DNA from: Streptomyces misionensis
GTDB lineage: Bacteria > Actinomycetota > Actinomycetes > Streptomycetales > Streptomycetaceae
NCBI RefSeq assembly: GCF_900104815.1
Contig: NZ_FNTD01000004.1
Span: 5,534,501-5,598,500 of the forward strand
Reading direction: 5' to 3'
Length of the DNA stretch: 64,000 bases
Part shown: piece by piece, positions 27,993 to 36,118 of the stretch
Layout of the letters: each line of letters starts with the position of its first letter
Position numbering within the stretch: the first letter of the stretch is position 1
Made by a program: the position numbers and the translations under genes
The notes under the pieces: generated by a model
Told to the model about the DNA's origin: nothing
Seen by the model: the letters and a program-made list of their open reading frames with translations, nothing else
The model's database searches: none

Positions 27993-29858
27993 TCACTGCA
28001 ACTGCCACTTCTGGTTGGCCGCGCCCGTGCAGGACCAGATCTGGGCGCGGGCGCCGTTCGCCGAGGAGTTGTCGGTGACGTCCAGGCACTTGTTCGCGGC
28101 GACGTTCACCACGTCGTGGGTGGCGGCGTTGTACGACCACTGCTGGGCGCCGGTGCCGTTGCAGTCGTAGAGCTGCACCTTGGCCCCGTCGGCCGTCGAG
28201 CCCGAGGTCACGTCCAGGCACTTGCCGAGCGCCTGGACGGAACCGTCGGCCATGACGGTCCACTGCTGGGCGGCGGTGCCGTTGCAGTCGTAGAGCTGGA
28301 CGGCCGTGCCGTTGGCGCTGGAGGCGCCCGCCACGTCCAGGCACTTGCCGGCCAGGCCGACGAAGGAGCCGGTGCGGGCGCCGCCGCCGCTCTGGGTGCC
28401 GGACCAGGTGAAGGTGGCGGAGGTCTTGCCGGGCAGCGAGTAGGTGGCGTGCTGGGAGCCCCAGCCGATGGTCACCGTCTGCGCGGCGGAGGAGCCGTTG
28501 TAGGCGATCAGCGCCTTGCTGCCGTCGGGGTTGCGCCAGGCCACGTTCGGCACCGTGGTGGACGCAGTGGAGGCGATCCGCTGCGCGCCGGGGCGGACGA
28601 ACTTGGTCAGCTGGCCCATGTCGTAGTACTCGACGGTGTAGTCGACGGTCCCGCTCTGCCCGTCCCCGTTGTGCACGGTGACCAGCCCGGTGCAGGTGCC
28701 GCATCCGCCGTTGTGCGGGCCCGTGTTCTGGTCCACCGCCAGGGACCACTTGGTCACCGACTTCCCCCAGTTGCGAGTGTAGTCGATGATGTCGGTCATG
28801 TCCTGGCGCTGCTGGTCGGCGATCCAGGTGCCGCCGGAGTGCTCGGTGTCGAAGGCGTCCACCGAGGGGTACTTGTCGTGGACGGTGGTCTGCTCGCCGA
28901 CGTCACCGCCGTAGCCGTGCCAGGCGATGCCGCCGAAGTTGGGGTGGCTGCGGATCGCCGTGTCGTCCACCAGCGGGGCGGCCCAGGAGTCGTAGCCGTC
29001 CCAGTTCCAGTCGTGGACCAGGACCTTGGTGCTCAGGCCGGCCGACTGGAGCCGGGGCAGCAGGTCGGTCTTGAGGAAGTACGACAGCCCGTCGGCGTTC
29101 CAGCTCATCGAGGGATAGCCGGAGCAGCAGGTCGGCTCGTTCTGCGGGGTCACGTAACCGACCTTGACCCCCTGGTCCTGGTACGCCTGGAGGTACTTGA
29201 CGAAGTAGGCGGCGTAGGCGGCGTAGTCCTCCGCCTTCAGCCAGCCGCCGTTGAGCGAGCCGCTGTCCTTCATCCAGGCCGGGGCGGTCCAGGGCGAGGC
29301 CATCACCGTCAGGGACGGATCGAGCTGGAGCGCCTGCTTGGTGAGCGGCACGACGTCGGCGAGGTCGTGCGCGATCGAGAACGTGGCGAGGTCCGGGTCC
29401 GACTGCCCGGCGGGCACGTCGTCGTACGTGTAGCCGTAGCGCGCGAGGTCCGAGGCGCCCATCGGGTTGCGCAGGAACGACAGCCCGATGCCGTCCGTCG
29501 GCGAGAACAGCTTGCGCATGGTCGCGTCCCGGGTCGTCGGGGACAGCGCGCCGCTGCTGTTCAGCAGCCAGGCCGCGGTGTCCGTGAAGGAGGCGCCGCC
29601 ACCGGTGAAGGTCTGGTAGCGGGTGTTCTCGTCCACGGTGATGTTCGTGCCGCCGCCACTCGTCCCGGACTGGAACGAGAACGGCGTCTGTGCCTGGAGG
29701 CCGCGGACCACATGGCGTCCGGCGGAGTCGTCGGTCGTGGTGAGCCAGGCCGTGACCTGCTCACCGGCCGCGTGTGCGGGGGGAACGGCCGCGGTGAAAC
29801 CGGCGGCGGAGAGCAGCCCGGCCAGCAGCAGCCGGACCGCGCGGGGGGATCTCCTCAT
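27993..29858 (-). CDS. secreted glycoside hydrolase family 30 with C-terminal ricin-type lectin (CBM13)
   Basis: 621 residues. Signal peptide MRRSPRAVRLLLAGLLSAAG...PPAHA, cleavage near residue 31. Catalytic GH30 barrel (about 45-380) with acid/base Glu241 (TPQNEPTC) and nucleophile Glu339 (DTEHSGG); beta-sandwich to about 490; then a ricin-B lectin of three QxW repeats (about 500-621: KCLDVAGASS...QQWT, KCLDVTSGS...QQWS, KCLDVTDNSS...QKWQ). Close relatives are endo-beta-1,6-galactanases and beta-1,6-glucanases. Start at 29858 follows AGGAAGG; an upstream ATG at 29912 would precede the signal. Divergent from a GH3 gene, a likely co-regulated saccharide-degrading pair. Confidence 0.9.
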   Translation of the reverse strand: MRRSPRAVRLLLAGLLSAAGFTAAVPPAHAAGEQVTAWLTTTDDSAGRHVVRGLQAQTPFSFQSGTSGGGTNITVDENTRYQTFTGGGASFTDTAAWLLNSSGALSPTTRDATMRKLFSPTDGIGLSFLRNPMGASDLARYGYTYDDVPAGQSDPDLATFSIAHDLADVVPLTKQALQLDPSLTVMASPWTAPAWMKDSGSLNGGWLKAEDYAAYAAYFVKYLQAYQDQGVKVGYVTPQNEPTCCSGYPSMSWNADGLSYFLKTDLLPRLQSAGLSTKVLVHDWNWDGYDSWAAPLVDDTAIRSHPNFGGIAWHGYGGDVGEQTTVHDKYPSVDAFDTEHSGGTWIADQQRQDMTDIIDYTRNWGKSVTKWSLAVDQNTGPHNGGCGTCTGLVTVHNGDGQSGTVDYTVEYYDMGQLTKFVRPGAQRIASTASTTVPNVAWRNPDGSKALIAYNGSSAAQTVTIGWGSQHATYSLPGKTSATFTWSGTQSGGGARTGSFVGLAGKCLDVAGASSANGTAVQLYDCNGTAAQQWTVMADGSVQALGKCLDVTSGSTADGAKVQLYDCNGTGAQQWSYNAATHDVVNVAANKCLDVTDNSSANGARAQIWSCTGAANQKWQLQ

Positions 29859-29940
29859 GGTGCGTCGCCCTTCCTCTCGGGTCGACAGTGGGGTCGCCAA
29901 CGGGTGGGCCATCTTGACGAGTTGGGGAGGCGTCAGTTAA

Positions 29941-29953
29941 CTCACGCCGTGAG
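29941..29953. promoter_or_regulatory. palindrome between the divergent GH30 and GH3 genes
   Basis: CTCAC-GCC-GTGAG (29941-29953), flanked by GTTAA (29936-29940) and CTAAG (29954-29957). It is the only clear dyad in the 134-base shared promoter region; plausible operator for a sugar-responsive repressor not encoded in the window. Confidence 0.4.
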
Positions 29954-29992
29954 CTAAGCCATGAGTGAACCATGAGAGCCGAGGGAAGGTCT

Positions 29993-32900
29993 ATGCCAAG
30001 ACCAAGAACGGCCCTGCTCCTCCCCGGGGCCCTGCTCGCCGCCCTGCTGCCCCTGTCCGCGACGGCCCGCGCCGCCGACGACCCGCCGCCCGTGCCCGTC
30101 GACCGCTTCGAGGGCGAGGTGCCCTTCGCGGCCCAGCCCGCCGACGGCATCTTCACCTGGGGCGGCGACACCGACGACCCGCCCACGCTCCGCCTCGCCG
30201 ACCGCGCCGACGCCCCCGAGGGCGCCAAGGTGCTCGCCGGCACCTACGACATCAGCGGCTACGGCGGCTTCACCCACGATTTCGCCGCCGACCAGCCGGC
30301 CCACGACTGGTCCGCCCACCAGGGCATCGGCTTCTGGTGGGAAGGGCACGACACCGGCCGCAAGATCGCCTTCGAGATCAAGGACGGCGGCACGAACGGC
30401 GAGGCCTCCGAGCTGTGGACGACCTCCTTCACCGACGACTTCACCGGCTGGAAGCAGATCCGGCTCCCGTTCGGCGACTTCACCTACCGCACCGACTACC
30501 AGCCCGTCGGCGGCATCGACCACATCCTCGGCCTCACCCGGATGTGGGGCTACGCCGTGACCCTCCCCGCGGGCGCCAAGGGCGAATTCGCCATGGACGA
30601 CGTGGAGTTGTACGGCAAGGCGGACCAGACCCTGCGCGCCGCCGTCACCACCGACGCGCCCGTCCACCCGGTGACGGAGGGCGGCACCGCCAAGGTGAGG
30701 ATCACCCTGGCCACCACCGGCGACCGCCCCGTGGACGAACCGGTGACCGTCTCCTACCGCACCGAGGGCGGCACCGCCACCGCCGGCCAGGACTACACCC
30801 CGGTCTCCGGCACCCTCACCTTCCCGGCGGGCACCGCCTCCGGCGCCTCGGCGACCGTCCAGGTGCCCACCCGCAAGGACAAGGCGGCCGAGTCCGCCGA
30901 GACGATCCCGCTCAAGCTCACCGTGACCGGCGCCAAGGCCCCCGCCGAGACCCCGCAGATCGTCATCGACGCGCACGGACTGCCGTATCTGAACCCGAAG
31001 CTGCCGGTGCGGAAGCGGGTCGCCGATCTGCTGTCGCGGATGTCCCTCGAGGAGAAGGCCGGGCAGATGACCCAGGCCGAGCGCGACGGCCTGGTCCCCG
31101 GCGACATCGCCGCCTACGACCTCGGCTCCCTCCTGTCCGGCGGCGGCTCCACACCCACGCCCAACACCCCCGAGGCCTGGGCCCGGATGATCGACGGCTT
31201 CCAGCTGCGCGCGCGGGCGACGCGGTTCCAGATCCCGCTGATCTACGGCGTGGACGCGGTGCACGGCCACAACAACCTCTACGGCGCCACGGTCATGCCG
31301 CACAACATCGGCCTGGGCGCCACCAGGGACCCCCGGCTCGCCGAGCGGACGGGCGCGGTCACGGCCGCCGAGGTACGGGCGACCGGCGTCCCCTGGGACT
31401 TCGCGCCCTGCGTCTGCGTGAGCCGCGACGAACGCTGGGGCCGCTCCTACGAGTCCTTCGGCGAGGACCCCGCCCTGGTCGAGTCGATGGAGACGGTGAT
31501 CCAGGGCCTCCAGGGCCGGGCCGACGGCAGCGACCTGAGCCGCGACGACAAGGTCCTGGCCACCGCCAAGCACTACGTCGGCGACGGCGGCACCGCCTAC
31601 GGGTCCTCCACCACCGGCACCTACACCATCGACCAGGGCGTCACCACCGTCACCCGGCGGCAGCTGGAGGACATCCACCTCGCGCCGTTCAAGACCGCCG
31701 TCCGGCGCGGCATCGGCACGGTCATGCCGTCGTTCTCCTCCCTCGACATCACCGGCGACGGCAAGGGCGCGGTCAAGATGACCGCCCGCGGCGACATGAT
31801 CAACGGCGAGCTGAAGGACCGGATGGGCTTCGACGGCTTCGTCATCAGCGACTGGAACGCCATCGACCAGCTCCCCGGCGACTACCCCGACCGGGTGCGC
31901 ACCGCCGTGAACGCGGGCGTCGACATGATGATGGTGCCCTCCACCTACAAGGAGTTCAGCACCACGCTCGTCGACGAGGCGAAGGCGGGCCGGGTCGGCG
32001 CGGCGCGGATCGACGACGCCGTCTCCCGCATCCTCACCGAGAAGTTCGAGCTGGGGCTGTTCGAGCACCCGTACGCCGACACCAGCGGCGCCGCCGCCAT
32101 CGGCTCCCCGGCCCACCGCGCCGTCGCCCGCCAGGCCGCCGCCGAGTCGCAGGTGCTGCTGAAGAACAGCGGCGGGCTGCTGCCGCTGAGGAAGAGCCAG
32201 AAGGTGTACGTCGCCGGGTCCGACGCGGACGACATCGGCAACCAGACCGGCGGCTGGACCCTCACCTGGCAGGGCGCCTCCGGGAACACCGTCCCGGGCA
32301 CCACCATCCTCCAGGGCATGCGCGAGGCGGGCGGGAACGTCACCTACTCCAAGGACGCCTCGGCCCCGACGGGCGGTTACGACGTCGGCGTGGTCGTCGT
32401 CGGCGAGACCCCGTACGCCGAGGGCGTCGGCGACGTCGGCAACGGCCACTCCCTGTCCCTGTCGGCGGCCGACCGGGCGGCCGTGGACAAGGTGTGCGGC
32501 GCCATGAAGTGCGTGGTGCTGATCGTCTCCGGCCGGCCCCAGCTGATCGGCGACCGGCTCGGCGAGATCGACTCCCTGGTGGCCTCCTGGCTGCCGGGCA
32601 CCGAGGGCGAGGGCGTCGCCGACGTCCTCTACGGCGACCGCCCCTTCACCGGGCAGCTGCCGGTCACCTGGCCGAGGTCCGAGTCCCAGCTGCCGATCAA
32701 CGTGGGCGACGCGTCGTACGACCCCCAGTTCCCCTACGGGTGGGGCCTGACCACCGGCACCCCCGTCCCGCACGGGGGCGCGGCCGCCCTGAAGTCGCTG
32801 GCCGCGCGGGCGGCGGCGGCCGAGCGGCGCGGGGACGACCGGCAGGGGCGGCAACTGGTGACCCAGGCCCGGCTGCTGGTCCAGCAGAAGGCGGGGGAGC

Positions 32901-33010
32901 GGATGACGGCGGCCCTGGCCAAGCCCTTCGCCGACGCGGACCACCTGCTGCTCACCGGCCACTACGGGAAGGCGGTGGGGAAGCTGACGCAGGCGTACCG
33001 GGCGGCATGA
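29993..33010 (+). CDS. secreted multidomain GH3 beta-glycosidase
   Basis: 1005 residues. Signal peptide (1-24, MPRPRTALLLPGALLAALLP..ATARA). Then a CBM11-like beta-sandwich (about 30-215: DRFEGEVPFAAQ..., IGFWWEGHDTGRKIAFEIKD), a Calx-beta-type domain (about 225-325: VTVSYRTEGGTATAGQDYTP), the GH3 TIM barrel (about 335-690) with nucleophile Asp620 (FVISDWNAID), the GH3 C-terminal domain (about 715-920), and a helical tail resembling FIMAH domains. Exo-acting beta-glucosidase is the usual activity. ATG at 29993 follows GGGAAGG by five bases; an in-frame ATG at 29972 is less likely. Divergent from the GH30 gene. Confidence 0.9.
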   Translation: MPRPRTALLLPGALLAALLPLSATARAADDPPPVPVDRFEGEVPFAAQPADGIFTWGGDTDDPPTLRLADRADAPEGAKVLAGTYDISGYGGFTHDFAADQPAHDWSAHQGIGFWWEGHDTGRKIAFEIKDGGTNGEASELWTTSFTDDFTGWKQIRLPFGDFTYRTDYQPVGGIDHILGLTRMWGYAVTLPAGAKGEFAMDDVELYGKADQTLRAAVTTDAPVHPVTEGGTAKVRITLATTGDRPVDEPVTVSYRTEGGTATAGQDYTPVSGTLTFPAGTASGASATVQVPTRKDKAAESAETIPLKLTVTGAKAPAETPQIVIDAHGLPYLNPKLPVRKRVADLLSRMSLEEKAGQMTQAERDGLVPGDIAAYDLGSLLSGGGSTPTPNTPEAWARMIDGFQLRARATRFQIPLIYGVDAVHGHNNLYGATVMPHNIGLGATRDPRLAERTGAVTAAEVRATGVPWDFAPCVCVSRDERWGRSYESFGEDPALVESMETVIQGLQGRADGSDLSRDDKVLATAKHYVGDGGTAYGSSTTGTYTIDQGVTTVTRRQLEDIHLAPFKTAVRRGIGTVMPSFSSLDITGDGKGAVKMTARGDMINGELKDRMGFDGFVISDWNAIDQLPGDYPDRVRTAVNAGVDMMMVPSTYKEFSTTLVDEAKAGRVGAARIDDAVSRILTEKFELGLFEHPYADTSGAAAIGSPAHRAVARQAAAESQVLLKNSGGLLPLRKSQKVYVAGSDADDIGNQTGGWTLTWQGASGNTVPGTTILQGMREAGGNVTYSKDASAPTGGYDVGVVVVGETPYAEGVGDVGNGHSLSLSAADRAAVDKVCGAMKCVVLIVSGRPQLIGDRLGEIDSLVASWLPGTEGEGVADVLYGDRPFTGQLPVTWPRSESQLPINVGDASYDPQFPYGWGLTTGTPVPHGGAAALKSLAARAAAAERRGDDRQGRQLVTQARLLVQQKAGERMTAALAKPFADADHLLLTGHYGKAVGKLTQAYRAA

Positions 33011-33064
33011 CCGCCGGACCGCCCTGAACCAGCCCTTACGGAAGGCTTCGGGTAGCGTCGAGGC

Positions 33065-34417
33065 ATGAACGCCGTCCCGCGGACCCGAAGCCTGACCGCA
33101 CTCCTGCTGGCCGTGCTCGTCCTGGTCCTGACGACCGCGTTCGCCCCCGGTGCGAGCGCGCAGACCAGCGTCTCCACCATCGCGCGCGCCCTGCGCTCCG
33201 GCCCGGTCTACGTCGATCCGGCGGCGTCCGCCCAGCTGTCCCGGGCGGACGCCGACGCGCTGGCCGACCGGATCAAGAAGGCGAACAAGCCGCTGTTCGT
33301 CGCCGTCCTGCCGGCCGGCTACCCCACCGCGCACCTCTTCGCCGACCTCCGCGCCGCCACCGGCGTCACCGGCCTGTACGGCATCCGCCTCGGCGACCGT
33401 TTCGACGCCCGCGCCGACGCCTCGGTGATGACGCCGACCGCCCGGCAGAACCTGGTCAACAGCGTCCAGGGCGAGGACGCCAAGGCGCAGCTCACCGACT
33501 TCACCGACCGTGCCCTCGCCAACCTGGGCGGCCACGCCCCGCGCAGCTGGCACGCGGCCGACGGGTCCGGCGGGTCCGGTGCCGGGCTGATCGCGGTCGG
33601 CGCGGTGCTGGTGCTGGGCGGCGCGGGCGCGTACGCCCTGGTCCGCCGCAACCGGCGGCGCCGCGATCAGGAGCAGCGGGCCGCTCTGGAGCGGCTGCGG
33701 GTGGTGGTGGACGAGGACATCACCGCCTTCGGCGAGGAACTGGACCGCCTGGACTTCCACCCCGCCGAACCCGGCGCCGACGACGCCATGCGCGCCGACT
33801 ACGAACACGCCCTGGACGCCTACGAGACCGCGAAGCAGCGGATGGCCGAGGCCGCCAGGCCGGAGGACGTCCGCCCGGTCACCGAGGCGCTGGAGGACGG
33901 CCGGTTCTCGCTCGCCCGGCTGGCCGCCCGGCGCTCGGGCCGCCCGCTGCCCGAGCGGCGGCCGCCCTGCTTCTTCGACCCCCGTCACGGCCCCTCGGTG
34001 GCGGACGCCGTCTGGACACCGCCCGGCGGCGCCCCGCGCGAGGTGCCGGTCTGCGCCGCCGACGCCGCCCGGCTCGCCGACGGCCTCGCCCCGGTGATCC
34101 GCCAGGTGGACACCGAGCAGGGCCGCCGCCCCTACTGGGACGCGGGTCCCGCCTACGGCCCCTGGGCGGGCGGCTACTTCGGCGGCGGCATCCTCCCGGG
34201 CCTGCTGGTCGGCACCCTGCTCGGCTCCATGATGGCCACCCCCTCCTACGCCGCCGACTACGGCGCCGGATACGGGGACTTCAGCGGCTTCGGCGACGAC
34301 TACCAGGGCGGTGACGTCTCCGGCACGGACTTCGACCCCGGCGACTTCGGCGGCGGCTTCGGGGACGGCGGGGACTTCGGCGGTGGCGGCGACTTCGGGG
34401 GCGGCTTCGGCGACTGA
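33065..34417 (+). CDS. TPM-domain-like membrane protein with Gly/Asp/Phe-rich tail
   Basis: 450 residues. Signal peptide (1-32, ends GASA), an extracytoplasmic TPM-like domain (about 35-160: GPVYVDPAASAQLSRADADA, LFVAVLPAGYP), one membrane helix (about 178-198: AGLIAVGAVLVLGGAGAYAL), a cytoplasmic charged helical region (about 205-300), and a C-terminal glycine-rich segment with a second hydrophobic patch (GGGILPGLLVGTLLGSMMA) and GDFGGGFGD repeats. Function unknown; TPM proteins are linked to membrane-protein quality control elsewhere. Confidence 0.78.
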   Translation: MNAVPRTRSLTALLLAVLVLVLTTAFAPGASAQTSVSTIARALRSGPVYVDPAASAQLSRADADALADRIKKANKPLFVAVLPAGYPTAHLFADLRAATGVTGLYGIRLGDRFDARADASVMTPTARQNLVNSVQGEDAKAQLTDFTDRALANLGGHAPRSWHAADGSGGSGAGLIAVGAVLVLGGAGAYALVRRNRRRRDQEQRAALERLRVVVDEDITAFGEELDRLDFHPAEPGADDAMRADYEHALDAYETAKQRMAEAARPEDVRPVTEALEDGRFSLARLAARRSGRPLPERRPPCFFDPRHGPSVADAVWTPPGGAPREVPVCAADAARLADGLAPVIRQVDTEQGRRPYWDAGPAYGPWAGGYFGGGILPGLLVGTLLGSMMATPSYAADYGAGYGDFSGFGDDYQGGDVSGTDFDPGDFGGGFGDGGDFGGGGDFGGGFGD

Positions 34418-34448
34418 GGCGTGCGGGCCCGCGCCGGGCCCGGCCGTG

Positions 34449-34889
34449 TCAGGTCTCGGTGCCGGGTATGTCCATGGCGCCGAGCCGCTCCAGCAAGGTC
34501 CCCGCCAGCGTCAGCACCCCCCGCTCCGTCTCGCCGAGCGTGCTCAGCGCCGCGGCGAGCCAGATGTCCCGTTCGGCCATGTCCCGTTCCAGCGTCCGCC
34601 GTCCCGCCTCGGTGAGGGTCAGCACGGACTGCCGCCGGTCGTCGGGGTCCGGCTCCCGTACGATCAGTCCCTCCGCCTCCAGGTCCGCGAAGACCCGGGT
34701 GAGGGACTGCGGCCGCTGCCGTTCCCGCGCCGCGATCCGTCCCGGCGTGGCCGACCCGTGCGCTTGCAGATACCCGAGCACCGCGAGCTGGTTGGGGCTC
34801 AGGCCCCCCTCGCCGCGCTCCTGTCGCAGCCGCCGGTTGATCCGGACGACGGCACGGCGCAGAGCTGCGGCTTCCGCGAGATGATCCAT
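34449..34889 (-). CDS. MarR-family regulator
   Basis: 146 residues of standard MarR winged-helix form: LSPNQLAVLGYLQAHGSATP, RIAARERQRPQSLTRVFADLEAEGLIVREPDPDDRRQSVLTLTEAG. TACGAT ends six bases before the ATG on the minus strand and there is no Shine-Dalgarno, so it is probably leaderless. It lies downstream of the yceI-like gene on the same strand, with a hairpin between, and may act at the twin sites before that gene. Confidence 0.88.
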   Translation of the reverse strand: MDHLAEAAALRRAVVRINRRLRQERGEGGLSPNQLAVLGYLQAHGSATPGRIAARERQRPQSLTRVFADLEAEGLIVREPDPDDRRQSVLTLTEAGRRTLERDMAERDIWLAAALSTLGETERGVLTLAGTLLERLGAMDIPGTET

Positions 34890-35033
34890 GGCGGCATCGT
34901 ACGTACGCGCTTATCAAATGGACGTCCGTCAGGCGCTGTTCTCGGCCAGTCGCCCGGGGACTGCTACGCAGCACTTAAGAAGTCCCGGCGCTGCTCTCGT
35001 ACCGGTGTGGTCTCACCGCGCCCGAACAGCAGT

Positions 35034-35079
35034 CGAGCGTGCCCGCCGTCCCCTGGCTACGGGGTGGCGGGCACGCTCG
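35034..35079 (-). terminator. terminator after the YceI-family gene
   Basis: 14-bp perfect stem (35034-35047 with 35066-35079) extended by an inner CCCC/GGGG pair. No T-tract. It separates the yceI-like gene from marR. Confidence 0.65.
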
Positions 35080-35115
35080 GGGTGCCGGGGCCGCGCGGCC
35101 CGTCCGGCCGCCGGT

Positions 35116-35718
35116 TCACGCGTTCTTGATCGCGGAGACGTCGAAGTTCAGCTTGATCTTGTCGGAGACCAGGACGCCGCCCGTCTCCAGCGCCGCGTTC
35201 CAGGTCAGCCCCCACTCGGAGCGCAGCAGTTCGGCCTTGCCCTCGAAGCCGACGCGCTCGTTGCCGAACGGGTCCTTGGCCACGCCGTTGAACTCCAGGT
35301 CGATGGTGATCGGCTTGGTCACGCCCAGCAGGGAGAGTTCGCCGGTGATGCGGTAGTCGTCGCCGCCGAGGGACTCCGCCTTGGTGGAGCGGAAGGTCAT
35401 GTCCGGGTACTCGTCGATCTTGAAGAAGTCGGCCGACTTCAGGTGCCCGTCGCGGTCGGCGTTGCCGGTGTCGATGCTGGCCATCTTGATGTCGAGGGTG
35501 GCGGTGGACTTGCTGGGGTCCTGGCCGTCCAGGTGGAGGCTTCCGGTGAAGTCCTGGAAGCCGCCCCGCACGTTGGTGACCATGGCGTGGCGGGCCACGA
35601 ACTCGATGGTGGTGTGCGCGGGGTCGATCGTGTAGTCGCCGGTCAGCGCGGCGAGGTCGCCGCCGGCGGCCTGCGCGGGTGCGGTGGTGCGGTTGTCCTT
35701 GCGGCCGAAGATGCCCAT
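35116..35718 (-). CDS. YceI-family lipocalin-like protein
   Basis: 200 residues. YceI beta-barrel from about residue 28: YTIDPAHTTIEFVARHAMVT, VRGGFQDFTGSLHLDG, KSADFFKIDEYPDMTFRSTK, ITGELSLLGVTKPITIDLEF. The family binds long isoprenoids or amides and is often induced by stress. No signal peptide (N-terminus MGIFGRKDNRT), so cytoplasmic. Start at 35718 has GGAGG five bases upstream. Preceded by a twin TTTA-N3-TTCAA site. Confidence 0.9.
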   Translation of the reverse strand: MGIFGRKDNRTTAPAQAAGGDLAALTGDYTIDPAHTTIEFVARHAMVTNVRGGFQDFTGSLHLDGQDPSKSTATLDIKMASIDTGNADRDGHLKSADFFKIDEYPDMTFRSTKAESLGGDDYRITGELSLLGVTKPITIDLEFNGVAKDPFGNERVGFEGKAELLRSEWGLTWNAALETGGVLVSDKIKLNFDVSAIKNA

Positions 35719-35741
35719 GACGTCCTCCCGGGAGTCAGTTG

Positions 35742-35799
35742 TTTAACGTTCAATGAACCCGACGGATCCGACGGTAGACCTATTCCGTTTAGAATTCAA
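35742..35799. promoter_or_regulatory. twin operator-like sites upstream of the YceI-family gene
   Basis: TTTAACGTTCAA (35742-35753, a 10/12 palindrome) and TTTAGAATTCAA (35788-35799) share TTTA-N3-TTCAA with 46-base spacing (start to start). MarR proteins bind dyads of this size; the MarR encoded at 34449 is the nearest candidate. Confidence 0.45.
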
Positions 35800-36118
35800 C
35801 TTCATTCGCACGGTGTCGGACCGGTCGCACGAAGTCACTGTGCGCGCGCCTCGCTCCGAGCGCATACGGTGGGGGAGCGGGGCGCCGCAGGGGGCCGTCC
35901 GAGGGGTGGTGTCACTCCAGGGATGGCATGCCCGACCCGCTAATGTGGGGCGCGTCCATGGTCTCGCCTTTGTGGTGTCCCTACAACGCAAGGCGCCTCT
36001 GAGCAGTCGGAACGGCTGCACGCTGCCGTGGTTCTGTTCACTCGCACCAGGAAAACGGGCTGGAGACTGTACGGAGTCGACGGCTCGCTTTCCTTGGTGT
36101 CCTTCGTAAGGTCGCTAC
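35800..36118 (+). other. long upstream region of accB
   Basis: About 320 bases with no convincing gene. CTAATGT at 35940-35946 could be a -10, giving a leader of about 165 bases. I see no strong terminator, riboswitch fold or leader peptide. Confidence 0.35.

Noticed and set aside
29954..33988. 1344-codon open frame antisense to the GH3 gene
   Set aside because: Shadow of the opposite-strand genes; no recognisable domain, while the plus-strand frame carries a complete GH3 enzyme.
35753..36109. 118-codon plus-strand ORF upstream of accB
   Set aside because: No ribosome site, mixed third-position composition and no family resemblance; more likely leader/promoter DNA.
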